Positions 1 to 8,376 of a DNA stretch of 64,000 bases are shown in pieces; within the stretch, counting starts at the first letter, position 1, and the number at the start of each line of letters is the position of its first letter. The notes below the pieces were generated by a model. That model made no database searches, was not told the DNA's origin, and was given only the letters and a program-made list of their open reading frames with translations. Where the stretch lies: positions 120,634 through 184,633 of the forward strand of contig NZ_JAAABI010000005.1 in the NCBI RefSeq assembly GCF_009903685.1, read 5' to 3'. Position numbers and translations under genes: made by a program. This stretch comes from Flagellimonas ochracea. Its GTDB lineage: Bacteria > Bacteroidota > Bacteroidia > Flavobacteriales > Flavobacteriaceae.

Positions 1-1
1 G

Positions 2-610
2 GCCCATACCGGGGAAAAAATCATGGAATACGTGGGAAATAAACCCAAATTCATAGCCTCGAGCGTAGCTCGATTAACAGAACAAAAGTTTTATTTCTTC
101 AAACGTTCGCCCGAAGCGTTTGTTGAGATTCTAAAAAAATTGGAGAAAGCGGACGGTATTTTTATGCTCTTGGGAACTGGCGCCCCAGAATATGAAGAAC
201 TGTTCCGGGAGCTAAGCTACGAACACAAAAACTTCATATTTACCAATGGACAATCGGAAAAACTGATTGATTCCATCTATTTGGAATCTGACCTGTATTT
301 TATGCCGAGTCTCTTTGAGCCCTGTGGTATAAGCCAAATGTTGGCCATGAGAAACGGCAATCCGTGTTTGGTGCATTATACTGGAGGACTCAAGGATACG
401 GTCCACCACATGAAAACAGGCTTTTGTTTTGCTGGCGATAGCTATGATGAAAAAATAAAGAACATGTTGGAGGCATTCGACATGGCATTGGACGTTTTTC
501 AAAATGACAAACCAACATGGAAGAAGATTCAGGAAGCTGCCAAAAGAAAGCGTTTTACTTGGAAAAAGTCGGTGGACAACTACTATAAATTACTTTACAA
601 ATTGGACTAG
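2..610 (+). CDS. glgA: Glycogen/starch synthase (GT5), C-terminal part, 5' cut by window edge
   Basis: The reading frame is open from base 2, so the first in-frame ATG at 23 is internal and the gene begins outside the window. About 200 C-terminal residues remain, forming the second Rossmann half of a GT-B glycosyltransferase. Recognisable GT5 signatures are PSLFEPCGISQMLAM, which contains the conserved Glu-Pro-Cys-Gly of the ADP-glucose site, and YTGGLKDTV. Known family role: adding glucose from ADP-glucose to the non-reducing end of alpha-1,4-glucan for cytoplasmic glycogen storage. The C-terminus is intact and ends in a TAG. No other glycogen gene is visible here. Another GT-B family such as GT4 is possible, but the FEPCG and GGLKDTV combination favours GT5. 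Confidence 0.85.
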   Translation, partial: AHTGEKIMEYVGNKPKFIASSVARLTEQKFYFFKRSPEAFVEILKKLEKADGIFMLLGTGAPEYEELFRELSYEHKNFIFTNGQSEKLIDSIYLESDLYFMPSLFEPCGISQMLAMRNGNPCLVHYTGGLKDTVHHMKTGFCFAGDSYDEKIKNMLEAFDMALDVFQNDKPTWKKIQEAAKRKRFTWKKSVDNYYKLLYKLD

Positions 611-737
611 AACAACCATCATCTGAATACGTGATCACGAATCCTTAAGGCTTTCATAAATAAGCGTTAGAAATTGTTAATGGTTGCGCTTTTTCGTAAT
701 TTTCATGTCCTATTTTGTTAATCTTTTAAATCATAAA

Positions 738-2024
738 ATGTCGGATAAAGCTATACTCGAATATGGAGGGAATCGATATGAATTCCCGGTAATCAAAGGT
801 ACTGAAGATGAATTGGCCGTAGATATAAAAACGCTAAGGGCTAGCACCGGCATGGTGACCATAGATCCGGGCTATAAAAATACAGGTTCGTGCGAAAGCG
901 CAATTACCTTTTTGGATGGCGAAAAGGGAGTTTTGAGGTATCGTGGATATTCCATTGAGGAGTTGGCCGAAAAGGCAGATTTCTTGGAAGTGGCCTACCT
1001 GCTTATTTTCGGAGAGCTGCCCAATGAGCAACAACTTGAGAAGTTCCATAATGACATTAAAGAAGAATCGCATGTAGATGAGGAAATGAAGAAGATTTTG
1101 GATGCCTTTCCAAAAGCGGCCCATCCGATGGGAGTACTTTCCTCGCTGACAAGTGCGCTAGTTGCTTTCAATCCTATTTCTGTGGATGTATCATCCGAAT
1201 CGGCCATGTACAATTCCATTGTGCGCATTTTGGCTAAATTCCCCGTGTTGGTAGCCTGGACACAACGTAAAAAGAAAGGTCTGCCTTTGGATTATGGTGA
1301 TGATACGTTGGGTTACGTGGAGAACATTCACAAAATGATGTTCAAAAAGCCCAATCAAGAATATAAGAAAAATCCGATTGTTATTGATGCCTTGGACAAG
1401 TTGTTGATTTTGCACGCCGACCATGAGCAGAACTGTTCAACGTCCACAGTGCGAATTGTGGGATCATCACATGCCGGACTGTTTGCCTCCCTTTCCGCAG
1501 GAATTTCCGCACTTTGGGGGCCCTTGCACGGAGGTGCTAATCAAGCTGTGCTCGAAATGCTTAAGGCCATTGAGGAAGATGGCGGGGATACAAAAAAATA
1601 TATGGCCAAGGCCAAGGATAAAAATGACCCCTTCAGGTTGATGGGATTTGGACACCGTGTCTACAAGAATTTTGACCCACGGGCCAGAATAATCAAAAAA
1701 TCCGCAGACGAGGTGTTGGGTAGTTTAGGCATTGAGGACCCTATTTTAGACATAGCCAAAGGTTTGGAAAAAGAAGCCTTGGAAGATGCATATTTCGTGA
1801 AAAGAAAATTGTACCCCAATGTGGATTTCTATTCTGGCATTATTTATAGGGCCTTGGGGATTCCAACGGAGATGTTCACGGTTATGTTTGCTCTAGGTAG
1901 GTTGCCAGGGTGGATAGCCCAATGGCGCGAAATGCGATTGCGAAAAGAACCCATAGGAAGACCACGACAAGTGTACATTGGGGAAAACCATAGGCCGTTT
2001 GTTCCATTGGATAAGCGGAAATAG
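738..2024 (+). CDS. gltA: Citrate synthase (type II)
   Basis: Condenses acetyl-CoA and oxaloacetate to citrate, the entry step of the TCA cycle, in the cytoplasm. The ATG at 738 gives 428 residues, the normal length for the hexameric bacterial type II enzyme. An in-frame TTG 18 codons upstream would add a hydrophobic extension not expected in the family, so it was not used. All three catalytic residues are visible: His264 in GPLHGGAN, His306 in GFGHRVYKNFDPRA, and Asp363 in VDFYSG. A TAATTTTC element with a TTG about 20 bp upstream (674-704) is a plausible promoter. A hairpin terminator follows directly, so it is probably a single-gene unit. Confidence 0.96.
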   Translation: MSDKAILEYGGNRYEFPVIKGTEDELAVDIKTLRASTGMVTIDPGYKNTGSCESAITFLDGEKGVLRYRGYSIEELAEKADFLEVAYLLIFGELPNEQQLEKFHNDIKEESHVDEEMKKILDAFPKAAHPMGVLSSLTSALVAFNPISVDVSSESAMYNSIVRILAKFPVLVAWTQRKKKGLPLDYGDDTLGYVENIHKMMFKKPNQEYKKNPIVIDALDKLLILHADHEQNCSTSTVRIVGSSHAGLFASLSAGISALWGPLHGGANQAVLEMLKAIEEDGGDTKKYMAKAKDKNDPFRLMGFGHRVYKNFDPRARIIKKSADEVLGSLGIEDPILDIAKGLEKEALEDAYFVKRKLYPNVDFYSGIIYRALGIPTEMFTVMFALGRLPGWIAQWREMRLRKEPIGRPRQVYIGENHRPFVPLDKRK

Positions 2025-2030
2025 AATTAA

Positions 2031-2064
2031 AAAAGAGTGGCTCTGCCGCTCTTTTCTTTTTAAA
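2031..2064 (+). terminator. Intrinsic terminator after citrate synthase
   Basis: An 11-bp stem (AAAAGAGTGGC pairing with GCCGCTCTTTT, one G-T wobble) with a TCT loop is followed by a T-rich run. It starts a few bases after the citrate synthase stop. Confidence 0.75.
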
Positions 2065-2239
2065 ACCATGGATTTATTGTCCCAATTTGCCAGTAGCATC
2101 AATGGAAAATCACCTACCGTAATCAGAACTGCAATTCCAAGAAAACAAGGAAAGCTTTTTCATTTTTCTGAATGGTAATTAGAGGGTAAAACATTAGATT
2201 TGTTTCAACTTTTTTGGGACCTGTTCCCAACACTTTCCA

Positions 2240-2264
2240 GACCTTTTCATGAAACCAAAAGGTC
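2240..2264 (+). promoter_or_regulatory. Hairpin in the leader of the DDAH-like gene
   Basis: A perfect 8-bp inverted repeat (GACCTTTT and AAAAGGTC, 9-nt spacer) ends 16 bp before the start codon of the next gene. It could be a leader hairpin or an operator. A weaker one (TGGGA/TCCCA) lies just upstream. The rest of 2065-2239 shows no gene. Confidence 0.3.
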
Positions 2265-2280
2265 CGAAAACAAATAGGAT

Positions 2281-3195
2281 ATGATGCACTTGAATATAGT
2301 TGATGAGACCAGTCCTTTAAAGGCAGTTATTTTGGGGACGGCCAAAAGCTGTGGCCCTGTTCCAAAACCCGAGGATGCATACGACCCAAAATCCTTGGAA
2401 CACATACTGGCGGGAACCTATCCCAAAGAAGAGGATATGGTCAAGGAGATGGAAGCTTTTCAGGGCGTTTTTGAAAAATATGGGGTTAAAGTCTACCGCC
2501 CTGAAGTATTGGAAGATTGCAACCAAATTTTTACTAGGGACATTGCTTTTGTAATCGAGGATAAACTCTTTCATGCCAATATTTTGCCGGATAGGGAACG
2601 TGAATTTGAGGCCATCCATGAAGTTTTGGAAAAAATTGATCCAAACAAAATCATCAGGCCACCTGAAGAAGTGCACATAGAAGGAGGCGATGTAATGCCA
2701 TGGAATGAACATATTTTTGTTGGAACCTATACCGAGGAAGATTACCCGGACTATATCACTGCCCGAACAAACAAAGAGGCCGTTGAGTATCTAAAGAAAT
2801 TGTTTCCTGAAAAGCAGGTGAAAGCTTTTGAACTGCGAAAATCCAACACCGACCCCAAAGAAAATGCTCTACATTTGGACTGTTGTTTTCAACCCGTGGG
2901 AAAAAACAAGGCCATTTTGCACAAAAATGGGTTTTTAGTGGAAGAGGAATACCAATGGCTGGTTGATTATTTTGGGAAGGAAAACGTGTTTGAGATTACC
3001 AAAGACGAGATGTACCAAATGTTCAGCAATGTATTTTCCATATCTCCAGAAGTGGTGGTTTCCGAAAAAAACTTCACCCGATTGAACCAATGGCTTCGAG
3101 AACAAGGTTTTACCGTGGAGGAGATTCCCTATGCCGAAATAGCAAAACAAGAAGGATTGTTACGATGCAGCACTATGCCTTTGATACGAGAATAA
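2281..3195 (+). CDS. Dimethylarginine dimethylaminohydrolase/amidinotransferase-family hydrolase
   Basis: A 304-residue member of the guanidine-modifying superfamily (arginine deiminase, DDAH, amidinotransferase), which attacks guanidino groups through a cysteine thiol. The family features are in order: an acidic early motif TRDIAFVIED, the substrate-binding EGGDV near residue 138, a His in the segment ALHLDCCF, and a Cys close to the C-terminus in LLRCSTMPL, where the nucleophile sits. Likely products are citrulline or ornithine plus an amine or ammonia, but the substrate cannot be read from sequence. No signal peptide is seen. It lies 54 bp upstream of a second superfamily member on the same strand, suggesting a two-gene arginine/citrulline catabolic unit. 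The first of two adjacent ATG codons was taken. Confidence 0.85.
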   Translation: MMHLNIVDETSPLKAVILGTAKSCGPVPKPEDAYDPKSLEHILAGTYPKEEDMVKEMEAFQGVFEKYGVKVYRPEVLEDCNQIFTRDIAFVIEDKLFHANILPDREREFEAIHEVLEKIDPNKIIRPPEEVHIEGGDVMPWNEHIFVGTYTEEDYPDYITARTNKEAVEYLKKLFPEKQVKAFELRKSNTDPKENALHLDCCFQPVGKNKAILHKNGFLVEEEYQWLVDYFGKENVFEITKDEMYQMFSNVFSISPEVVVSEKNFTRLNQWLREQGFTVEEIPYAEIAKQEGLLRCSTMPLIRE

Positions 3196-3249
3196 AACTT
3201 TTATACATACCGACCTGCTGCCACAGGTAATTCTAAACTCTAATTACAA

Positions 3250-4185
3250 TTGAACAAGCAAATTACCAACACCATTTTAATGATTCGTCCGGTAAATTTT
3301 CGGATGAACGAGCAAACAGCGGTCAACAATTATTTTCAGGAAGACATCCAAATCAAGAACACCGAAATCAATCAGAAGGCGCAACAAGAGTTTGACCAGT
3401 TTGTTTCAGTACTTCGGGAACATGGCGTAAACGTTGTAGCGGTGGATGACACCAAAGAGCGGGATACCCCAGACTCCATTTTTCCCAACAACTGGGTATC
3501 CTTCCACCAAAACGGAACGGTCTGTGTGTATCCGATGTTTGCCGAGAACCGACGCAAGGAGCGAAGAGAAGACCTTTTTGACCTATTGGAAGAGGAAGGC
3601 TTTATAATCAATAATATTATAGACTATACCTCGGCCGAGGAGGAAGGGGTGTTTTTAGAAGGCACTGGAAGTATCCTAAAAGATCGTGTGAATCAAAAAG
3701 CGTATTGTGCGTTATCGCAGCGTGCCCATGAAGATCTATTCATTGAATTCTGTGAGGACTTTGATTGCTTTCCCGTAATCTTTCATGCCAATCAATCGGT
3801 GGATGGGCAGCGATTGCCCATTTATCATACCAATGTTATGATGGCCATGGCAGAAACCTTTGTGGTGATTTGCTTGGATACCATAGACGACAAAAAAGAG
3901 CGAAAAAATGTGGTGGACCATATCAAAAAGGACGGACGTGAAATCATTGAGATTACCGAAGCGCAGATGTACCACTTTGCCGGGAATATGCTTCAGGTTA
4001 TTGGTAAGGATGACAAACGCTATATGGTGATGAGCTCAGCCGCTTACAATAGTTTAAGGCAAGATCAAATAGAAGCCATTCGAAAGCATTGTGAAATCAT
4101 CCACAGTCCTTTGGACACCATTGAAACTTGTGGAGGCGGTAGTGCCCGTTGCATGATGGCGGAAGTTTTCTTGCCAAGGGCCTAA
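3250..4185 (+). CDS. ctlX: Citrulline utilisation hydrolase CtlX-type (arginine deiminase-related)
   Basis: A 311-residue member of the same guanidine-modifying superfamily, but of the CtlX subgroup. Visible features are an N-terminal ILMIRPVNFRMNEQTA, the substrate loop PDSIFPNNWVSFH, LEGTGS, the His region in the middle of the protein, and a C-terminal nucleophile motif GGGSARCMMAEVF. The subgroup is linked to citrulline catabolism in Bacteroidota and proteobacteria. The TTG at 3250 was used because the residues after it (NKQITNTILM) look like family sequence; the first ATG lies at 3280 and would remove them. It is probably co-transcribed with the DDAH-like gene upstream. Confidence 0.85.
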   Translation: MNKQITNTILMIRPVNFRMNEQTAVNNYFQEDIQIKNTEINQKAQQEFDQFVSVLREHGVNVVAVDDTKERDTPDSIFPNNWVSFHQNGTVCVYPMFAENRRKERREDLFDLLEEEGFIINNIIDYTSAEEEGVFLEGTGSILKDRVNQKAYCALSQRAHEDLFIEFCEDFDCFPVIFHANQSVDGQRLPIYHTNVMMAMAETFVVICLDTIDDKKERKNVVDHIKKDGREIIEITEAQMYHFAGNMLQVIGKDDKRYMVMSSAAYNSLRQDQIEAIRKHCEIIHSPLDTIETCGGGSARCMMAEVFLPRA

Positions 4186-4296
4186 GATTACATGGTTATA
4201 TCATTCTGAGCGAAGGGGTCGCTTCCCTTTTTAGAGTTTTTTACACAAATTATTCCAATTGTCACGAATCCTATGCTTGTTTATTGGATGTGGTCT

Positions 4297-4401
4297 GTCA
4301 TTTCGAACCCAGTCCTAAGTACAACGAAGGGGCTGTGAGAAATCTTTTTGTGGCAGTTTAGATTTCCTCAATCGTCGCTTCGCATCTCCTTTCAGAATGA
4401 C
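4297..4401. repeat. Intergenic inverted-repeat element, copy A
   Basis: A 105-bp unit opens with GTCATTTCGA and ends with the imperfect complement TCAGAATGAC. An inner pair AGAAATCT/AGATTTC makes a long imperfect hairpin. Related sequence (TCATTCTGAGCGAAGG) also lies at about 4200-4215, perhaps a broken second copy. The same ends and inner pair recur at 10655-10745. Such non-coding hairpin repeats between convergent genes are common in flavobacterial genomes. The rest of 4186-4405 holds no gene. Confidence 0.55.
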
Positions 4402-4405
4402 CCCA

Positions 4406-5842
4406 TTACCCTTTACCTTTTCCAAATCCTGTCAAAAAAACCGCAACCATAAACACCATAAAGAACGCGAAAGGGAGGGAGGTGACAATCAACAATTTTT
4501 GTACGGCCACCAGGACGTCAATATCGGATTTGGCGTATCCCAAAAGAATTAGAGCCAGGGTGGTGAAAAGTATCAGCACCGACCAGATAAGCCGATGCTT
4601 TCTATCTGGGTTGGGGTTGCCCTTGTCCGTGAACATGCTCAGCACAAAAACCGCAGAATCCACCGAGGTGACCAAAAAACTGACCAAAAGAAGGATAGTG
4701 ACCCCATTGAGTAACCCGGATAGAGGGTACGCACTCAGGAACACGAAGATGGAGGAAAACACATCTGCAAATTCGCCGTTGTAGCTGCCCCAGGTTGCTA
4801 TGATTTCAAAAGCGGAGGTGCCAAAGATCGAAAACCAAAAGAAGGTACCCAACGATGGCAGGATCAGTACACCTAAAAGCATTTGCCGCAGGGTTCTTCC
4901 CCGGGAAATACGAGCGATAAAGATGCCCGTAAATGGTGCCCAGGCCAACCAAAAGGCCCAATAGTAGAACGTCCAATCCGTAAGAAAGGCGATGCCGGGG
5001 TTGTATTTCCCCACCGCTAGGCTCATGGGGATAAAATCGATAAGATATTGCAGTGAAGCTTTTCCAAAGGAAAGCAAAATCTGACCCATATTGCTGTTGA
5101 CAAACACAAAGGCCAACAAGAGCAGCGTGACGGCAATGTTAAACTTGGAAATTTGCTTGATGCCCTTGTCCACCCCCATCCAGACCGAGATAAAGGCGAT
5201 GGTGGAAATCAACACGGCAAGCAATAGGGTGATTACTACCCCGAAATTGGAATTGAACGCATGGTTGAGACCTCCTGTGATTTGTGCTGTTCCCAACCCC
5301 ACGGCAGCTATAAGCCCAAAAACGGTGGTAAGGATGGCCAAAATATCGATGGCATTGGCACGTTTACGTCCCTTAAACTTTTGGGGCACCGCACTGCTGA
5401 CCAACACTTTTTGTTTTTTGATAAAGAGCGCATGCCCAATGACTAGGGCAAAGATGCCATAAAAAGCCCATGCCGTAAACCCCCATTGGTAAAAGGTAAA
5501 CTCTAGGGCCAAAATCTCCGGTGCGCTGTTGGAGGGAAACGGCGGATTTTGTTGCATAAACACCGGTTCTTGAACCGCTCGGAGCAAAATACCAGCCCCC
5601 ATGCCCGTACTGTAAAGCATACTGGCCCAGGCCCAGGTGGAATGTTCCGGTTTTTCCTCGGGATTGCCCAGTTTACAGGTACCCCAGGGTGAAATAGCAA
5701 TACCCAATAGTAACAACACACAGCCCAACCCCAAATACAGGTAGAAATACCCAAAATAGTTCCGCACCCAAAGCGATAGGGATTCTATGGACTGGTAGCT
5801 CCACTGCGTAAATAGGAACACCACAGCCGAAAACAGCACCAA
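4406..5842 (-). CDS. BCCT-family (betaine/carnitine/choline) transporter, start uncertain
   Basis: A polytopic inner-membrane protein with about twelve hydrophobic helices. The BCCT pattern is clear: the segment SMLYSTGMGAGILLRAVQEP (the Gly-rich helix 3 region), YYWAFWLAWAPFTGIFIARISRGRT (a family signature with the central Trp residues) and SFLVTSVDSAVFVLSMFTDKG. Members import compatible solutes such as glycine betaine, coupled to Na+ or H+. The only possible start for this frame is TTG at 5842, which would cut the first membrane helix. The frame reads open upstream to the stop at 5978-5980 with family-like residues (KPIFQFLKNNKLLSVSTGLL) but no ATG, GTG or TTG. The N-terminus may thus be damaged, or an unusual start used. 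Confidence 0.85.
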   Translation of the reverse strand: MVLFSAVVFLFTQWSYQSIESLSLWVRNYFGYFYLYLGLGCVLLLLGIAISPWGTCKLGNPEEKPEHSTWAWASMLYSTGMGAGILLRAVQEPVFMQQNPPFPSNSAPEILALEFTFYQWGFTAWAFYGIFALVIGHALFIKKQKVLVSSAVPQKFKGRKRANAIDILAILTTVFGLIAAVGLGTAQITGGLNHAFNSNFGVVITLLLAVLISTIAFISVWMGVDKGIKQISKFNIAVTLLLLAFVFVNSNMGQILLSFGKASLQYLIDFIPMSLAVGKYNPGIAFLTDWTFYYWAFWLAWAPFTGIFIARISRGRTLRQMLLGVLILPSLGTFFWFSIFGTSAFEIIATWGSYNGEFADVFSSIFVFLSAYPLSGLLNGVTILLLVSFLVTSVDSAVFVLSMFTDKGNPNPDRKHRLIWSVLILFTTLALILLGYAKSDIDVLVAVQKLLIVTSLPFAFFMVFMVAVFLTGFGKGKG

Positions 5843-6199
5843 AAGCCCGGTGGAAACGGAGAGTAACTTGTTATTTTTTAGGAATTGGAAAATGGGTTTA
5901 TGGGTTTGGTATACCCGAAGGTACTGATCTTTGGTGTAAGGGTAAAAGCTAAAGGTAGAAAGGCTGAAGGTATATGGTTAAGACTTTACCTTAACCTTAT
6001 ATCCAACACCTTTCAACTTACGTAAGATAAATTACCAAAAAATGTGGTATCTTCATAGTGGCCTGATCAGGTAAACTATCCAATTCCAAACCTTTGGTTT
6101 ATGTTACTAAACATTGTTCGTGGCTTTGGTATTCATTGGAGACGTTTATTACTTGCCCTACTCAATACTTTTGGGAATACTTTTAACAATAGAAGCGCA

Positions 6200-6550
6200 A
6201 TGATACTGGATGAAATTAGAGAGCAATTAGCTAATAAAATAATGATTGATTTGGACGTTTGGAATGACGTATTAAATGATACTACACCAGGAAATTATGG
6301 CTGTAATCATTGGGATGCGTCTGTGGATTATCAGGATATTTATGTAAATATTCCTGAAAGGACTTTTGTTGTAAATAGTGGCAGTTTTTCAGCAAATTTG
6401 GTAATGGGTGCTAGTAAAGGAGAACACAGCTTCAATGAAAATTATAGCAAACCCTTTTCGGCAAATGGAAAGTTTGACTTTAAAAACTCTAAAGAGATTA
6501 TTATTACCGAAATTTCAATTGATATTGATTCCGATATCTACGGTGGGTAA
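6200..6550 (+). CDS. Hypothetical protein, accessory AT-rich region
   Basis: A 116-residue protein from the ATG at 6200 (MILDEIREQLANK). The same frame is open to an ATG at 6101, which would add a Leu/Arg-rich stretch; which start is used is unresolved. I do not recognise a family. The body is polar with beta-like segments (NIPERTFVVNSGSFSANLVM, KFDFKNSKEIIITEISIDID) and no membrane helix. It opens an AT-rich run of genes unlike the surrounding DNA, together with a small membrane protein and an AbiGi-like protein downstream. It may therefore belong to a mobile or phage-defence module; that is inference from position only. Confidence 0.55.
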   Translation: MILDEIREQLANKIMIDLDVWNDVLNDTTPGNYGCNHWDASVDYQDIYVNIPERTFVVNSGSFSANLVMGASKGEHSFNENYSKPFSANGKFDFKNSKEIIITEISIDIDSDIYGG

Positions 6551-6585
6551 TCATATAAGGTCTTTTTTTATAAACTGTTTTAAAA

Positions 6586-7074
6586 ATGGAAAATAGAAAT
6601 TCAGAGATATTAGCTCAGAAATCAAGAGAATTGTTAAGTGATCAACTAAATTCAATTGATGCAAATAACAATAAAGCTGGAATCTTTGTTTCAATATCTT
6701 CTCTTTTTATCCCATTGGCCTTTAATTTGCTTGATAATTTTGACAAGAACATTGGGTGGATTTCAATATTTGCTGTACCAATAATGTTGAATTTGATAGG
6801 ACTTTATTTCCTAGTCAAATCATTATTTCCAAAGAAGGTATTTCATGGAATGAATTTCAGCCAATTTGATAATCTAATCAACAAAGATGATGTAAGGGAC
6901 ATTTTCGATTTTGAGATTGGAGCAAATAGAGACTCGTTTGTGGACAATCAGGGGACACTGAATAAACAAAACAACAATTTGAAATTTGGACTTACTTTTA
7001 TATACGTAAGCGCCGTTTGTCTGACCCTAATCATTTTGATACAACTTTTAATTATAAACAATTGTAATGGCTGA
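6586..7074 (+). CDS. Small membrane protein with SLATT-like topology
   Basis: 162 residues. After a polar N-terminal helix come the segment KAGIFVSISSLFIPLAFNLL (membrane helix 1) and a second helix (ISIFAVPIMLNLIGLYFLVKSLF). A cytoplasmic-like stretch of about 70 polar residues follows, then a third helix at the C-terminus (LTFIYVSAVCLTLIILIQLL). A paired N-terminal hairpin after a polar helix resembles SLATT or Pycsar-type membrane effectors, but I cannot assign the family firmly. It starts 35 bp after the upstream unknown gene, and its last codons overlap the ATG of a 50-residue ORF, so the genes are probably co-expressed. A role as membrane-damaging effector is speculative. Confidence 0.6.
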   Translation: MENRNSEILAQKSRELLSDQLNSIDANNNKAGIFVSISSLFIPLAFNLLDNFDKNIGWISIFAVPIMLNLIGLYFLVKSLFPKKVFHGMNFSQFDNLINKDDVRDIFDFEIGANRDSFVDNQGTLNKQNNNLKFGLTFIYVSAVCLTLIILIQLLIINNCNG

Positions 7075-7219
7075 AGAAAACGACAGTAGTAGTTCGGGAA
7101 ATTCTAATGGAAGCAATAACTCTGGAAACCGCGGTAGACAGATTCCTCAAACTGATCCTTCTCAAAGATCAACTATTGAAAAAGGAGGAGACCAAGGGGG
7201 CGATAGTCTAAAAAAATAA
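7067..7219 (+). CDS. Small Ser/Asn/Gly-rich ORF (50 aa) overlapping the membrane-protein gene
   Basis: The ATG at 7067 lies inside the last codons of the upstream gene (8-nt overlap), an arrangement typical of translational coupling. The product is polar and low-complexity (many Ser, Asn, Gly, Asp), with no membrane segment or signal peptide, and ends in LKK. No family is recognised. The overlap argues for a real gene; the composition could equally fit chance. It might be a small partner of the membrane protein. Confidence 0.45.
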   Translation: MAEENDSSSSGNSNGSNNSGNRGRQIPQTDPSQRSTIEKGGDQGGDSLKK

Positions 7220-7302
7220 AATTTGTCTTTTTCAGAATGCTTCCCGATTTGTAAAGTAATAGTAGAAACATAGCGTTATGCGCAGTTTGCTAGAATTACC
7301 TA

Positions 7303-8070
7303 ATGAGCAATATTAGTTCAAATAGTCTGTTTCATTTTACCCCAAAAAGGGAATATCTTCTCAACATTCTGAGACAAACTTTCGTGCCGAGGTATTGTTT
7401 CGAGGAAATACAACTTAGTGACCAGCTGAAGAGAGAAAAATTTGAATCAGCTATACCTATGGTTTGTTTTTGCGATATATCATTAAGCCAAATTAGCAAT
7501 CATATTAAAACTTATGGGGAATACGGTATTGGAATGACAAAAGAATGGGGAATCAGGAACAAGTTGAACCCGATTATTTATATTAACCCTAACTCAAACG
7601 TATCAGAATCTATTAGCAAATTAGCTGAAAGTGTTTACCAAGCATTAGATAAATATTGCGGTGAGGTAACAAAGGGAATATCTGATGAATTTATGAATCT
7701 TTCTAACTTCCTAAAACCGTACAAGGGTAATTTTAAAAGAGGAGATAAGATTTACAAGAATGTCCGGTTTTATAATGAAAGAGAATGGCGTTATGTTCCA
7801 AAGATTGAATTCGATTCAGATGTAGGGAATTACCTTGACAAATCCCATTATTCGAAACCAGAGGTTCTGCAAGAGGAAAATGCCAAACTATTAGATTATC
7901 GATTAGGTTTCAAACCAAAAGACATAAAGTACATTTTTGTAAAGGATGATAATGAAATTCACCAAATGATGACTGAATTAAGGAACATAAAACAAAGATT
8001 TAGTCCGAAAGAGATTGACATTTTGACATCCAAAATAATAACTACCAAGCAAATAAAAGAGGACTTTTAA
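7303..8070 (+). CDS. AbiGi-like abortive-infection family protein
   Basis: 255 residues. The N-terminus (SLFHFTPKREYLLNILRQ, then the Arg-Tyr-Cys-Glu-Glu of PRYCFEEI), the block IPMVCFCDISLSQISNHI, and YGEYGIGMTKEWG followed by NPIIYINPNS match my recollection of the family annotated as 'abortive infection system antitoxin AbiGi'. A late ENEREWRY-like block (YNEREWRYVP) is shared with related DUF2971-like proteins. In lactococci AbiGi is encoded with AbiGii and the pair aborts phage infection; here no AbiGii is evident. No signal peptide or membrane helix is seen. Its AT-rich setting beside a small membrane protein fits a phage-defence or mobile patch. A DUF2971-type assignment is the main alternative. 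Confidence 0.6.
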   Translation: MSNISSNSLFHFTPKREYLLNILRQTFVPRYCFEEIQLSDQLKREKFESAIPMVCFCDISLSQISNHIKTYGEYGIGMTKEWGIRNKLNPIIYINPNSNVSESISKLAESVYQALDKYCGEVTKGISDEFMNLSNFLKPYKGNFKRGDKIYKNVRFYNEREWRYVPKIEFDSDVGNYLDKSHYSKPEVLQEENAKLLDYRLGFKPKDIKYIFVKDDNEIHQMMTELRNIKQRFSPKEIDILTSKIITTKQIKEDF

Positions 8071-8100
8071 ACCGGTGAATATTAGGTCTAAAATACGGGA

Positions 8101-8358
8101 TTACCTCCTCAAAACCCATACTACCCCGCGTAGCGCCGCTACCACCTCGCGTACCTCTTTCCGGTCAAAGGAATCTTCTTCTAAATAAAATAGCATTTCT
8201 ATGCCAAAGTCTAAAACTTTAGCCAGTTCTTCTGTTGAACCGTAGGTATCGTTGAACCATTCGAAAAAGTGTTCGGCCCGTTAAAGATCTTTCACGGGTG
8301 CAATTTCTCTATAAAATTTATGCGGTAGTACTGTGAATTCGTAGTATTTTGGGTACAG
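8101..8358 (-). pseudogene. Degraded ORF with in-frame stop
   Basis: On the minus strand, bases 8358 to 8101 read as protein-like sequence of 86 codons, broken by a single in-frame TAA after the residues IAPVKDL. The downstream part continues with charged, helix-like sequence (EHFFEWFNDTYGSTEELAKV) and ends in VVWVLRR followed by TAA. No ATG, GTG or TTG start lies at the 5' end of the frame. I do not recognise the family. The best reading is a small gene killed by a nonsense mutation and loss of its start, probably with intact relatives elsewhere in the genome. It lies at the edge of the AT-rich accessory patch. Confidence 0.5.
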
Positions 8359-8376
8359 AATTAATTAAATCAACCT

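Noticed and set aside
684..737. Upstream TTG start for citrate synthase
   Set aside because: It would add a hydrophobic tail not seen in the family, and the ATG at 738 puts the catalytic His at 264 as in E. coli GltA.
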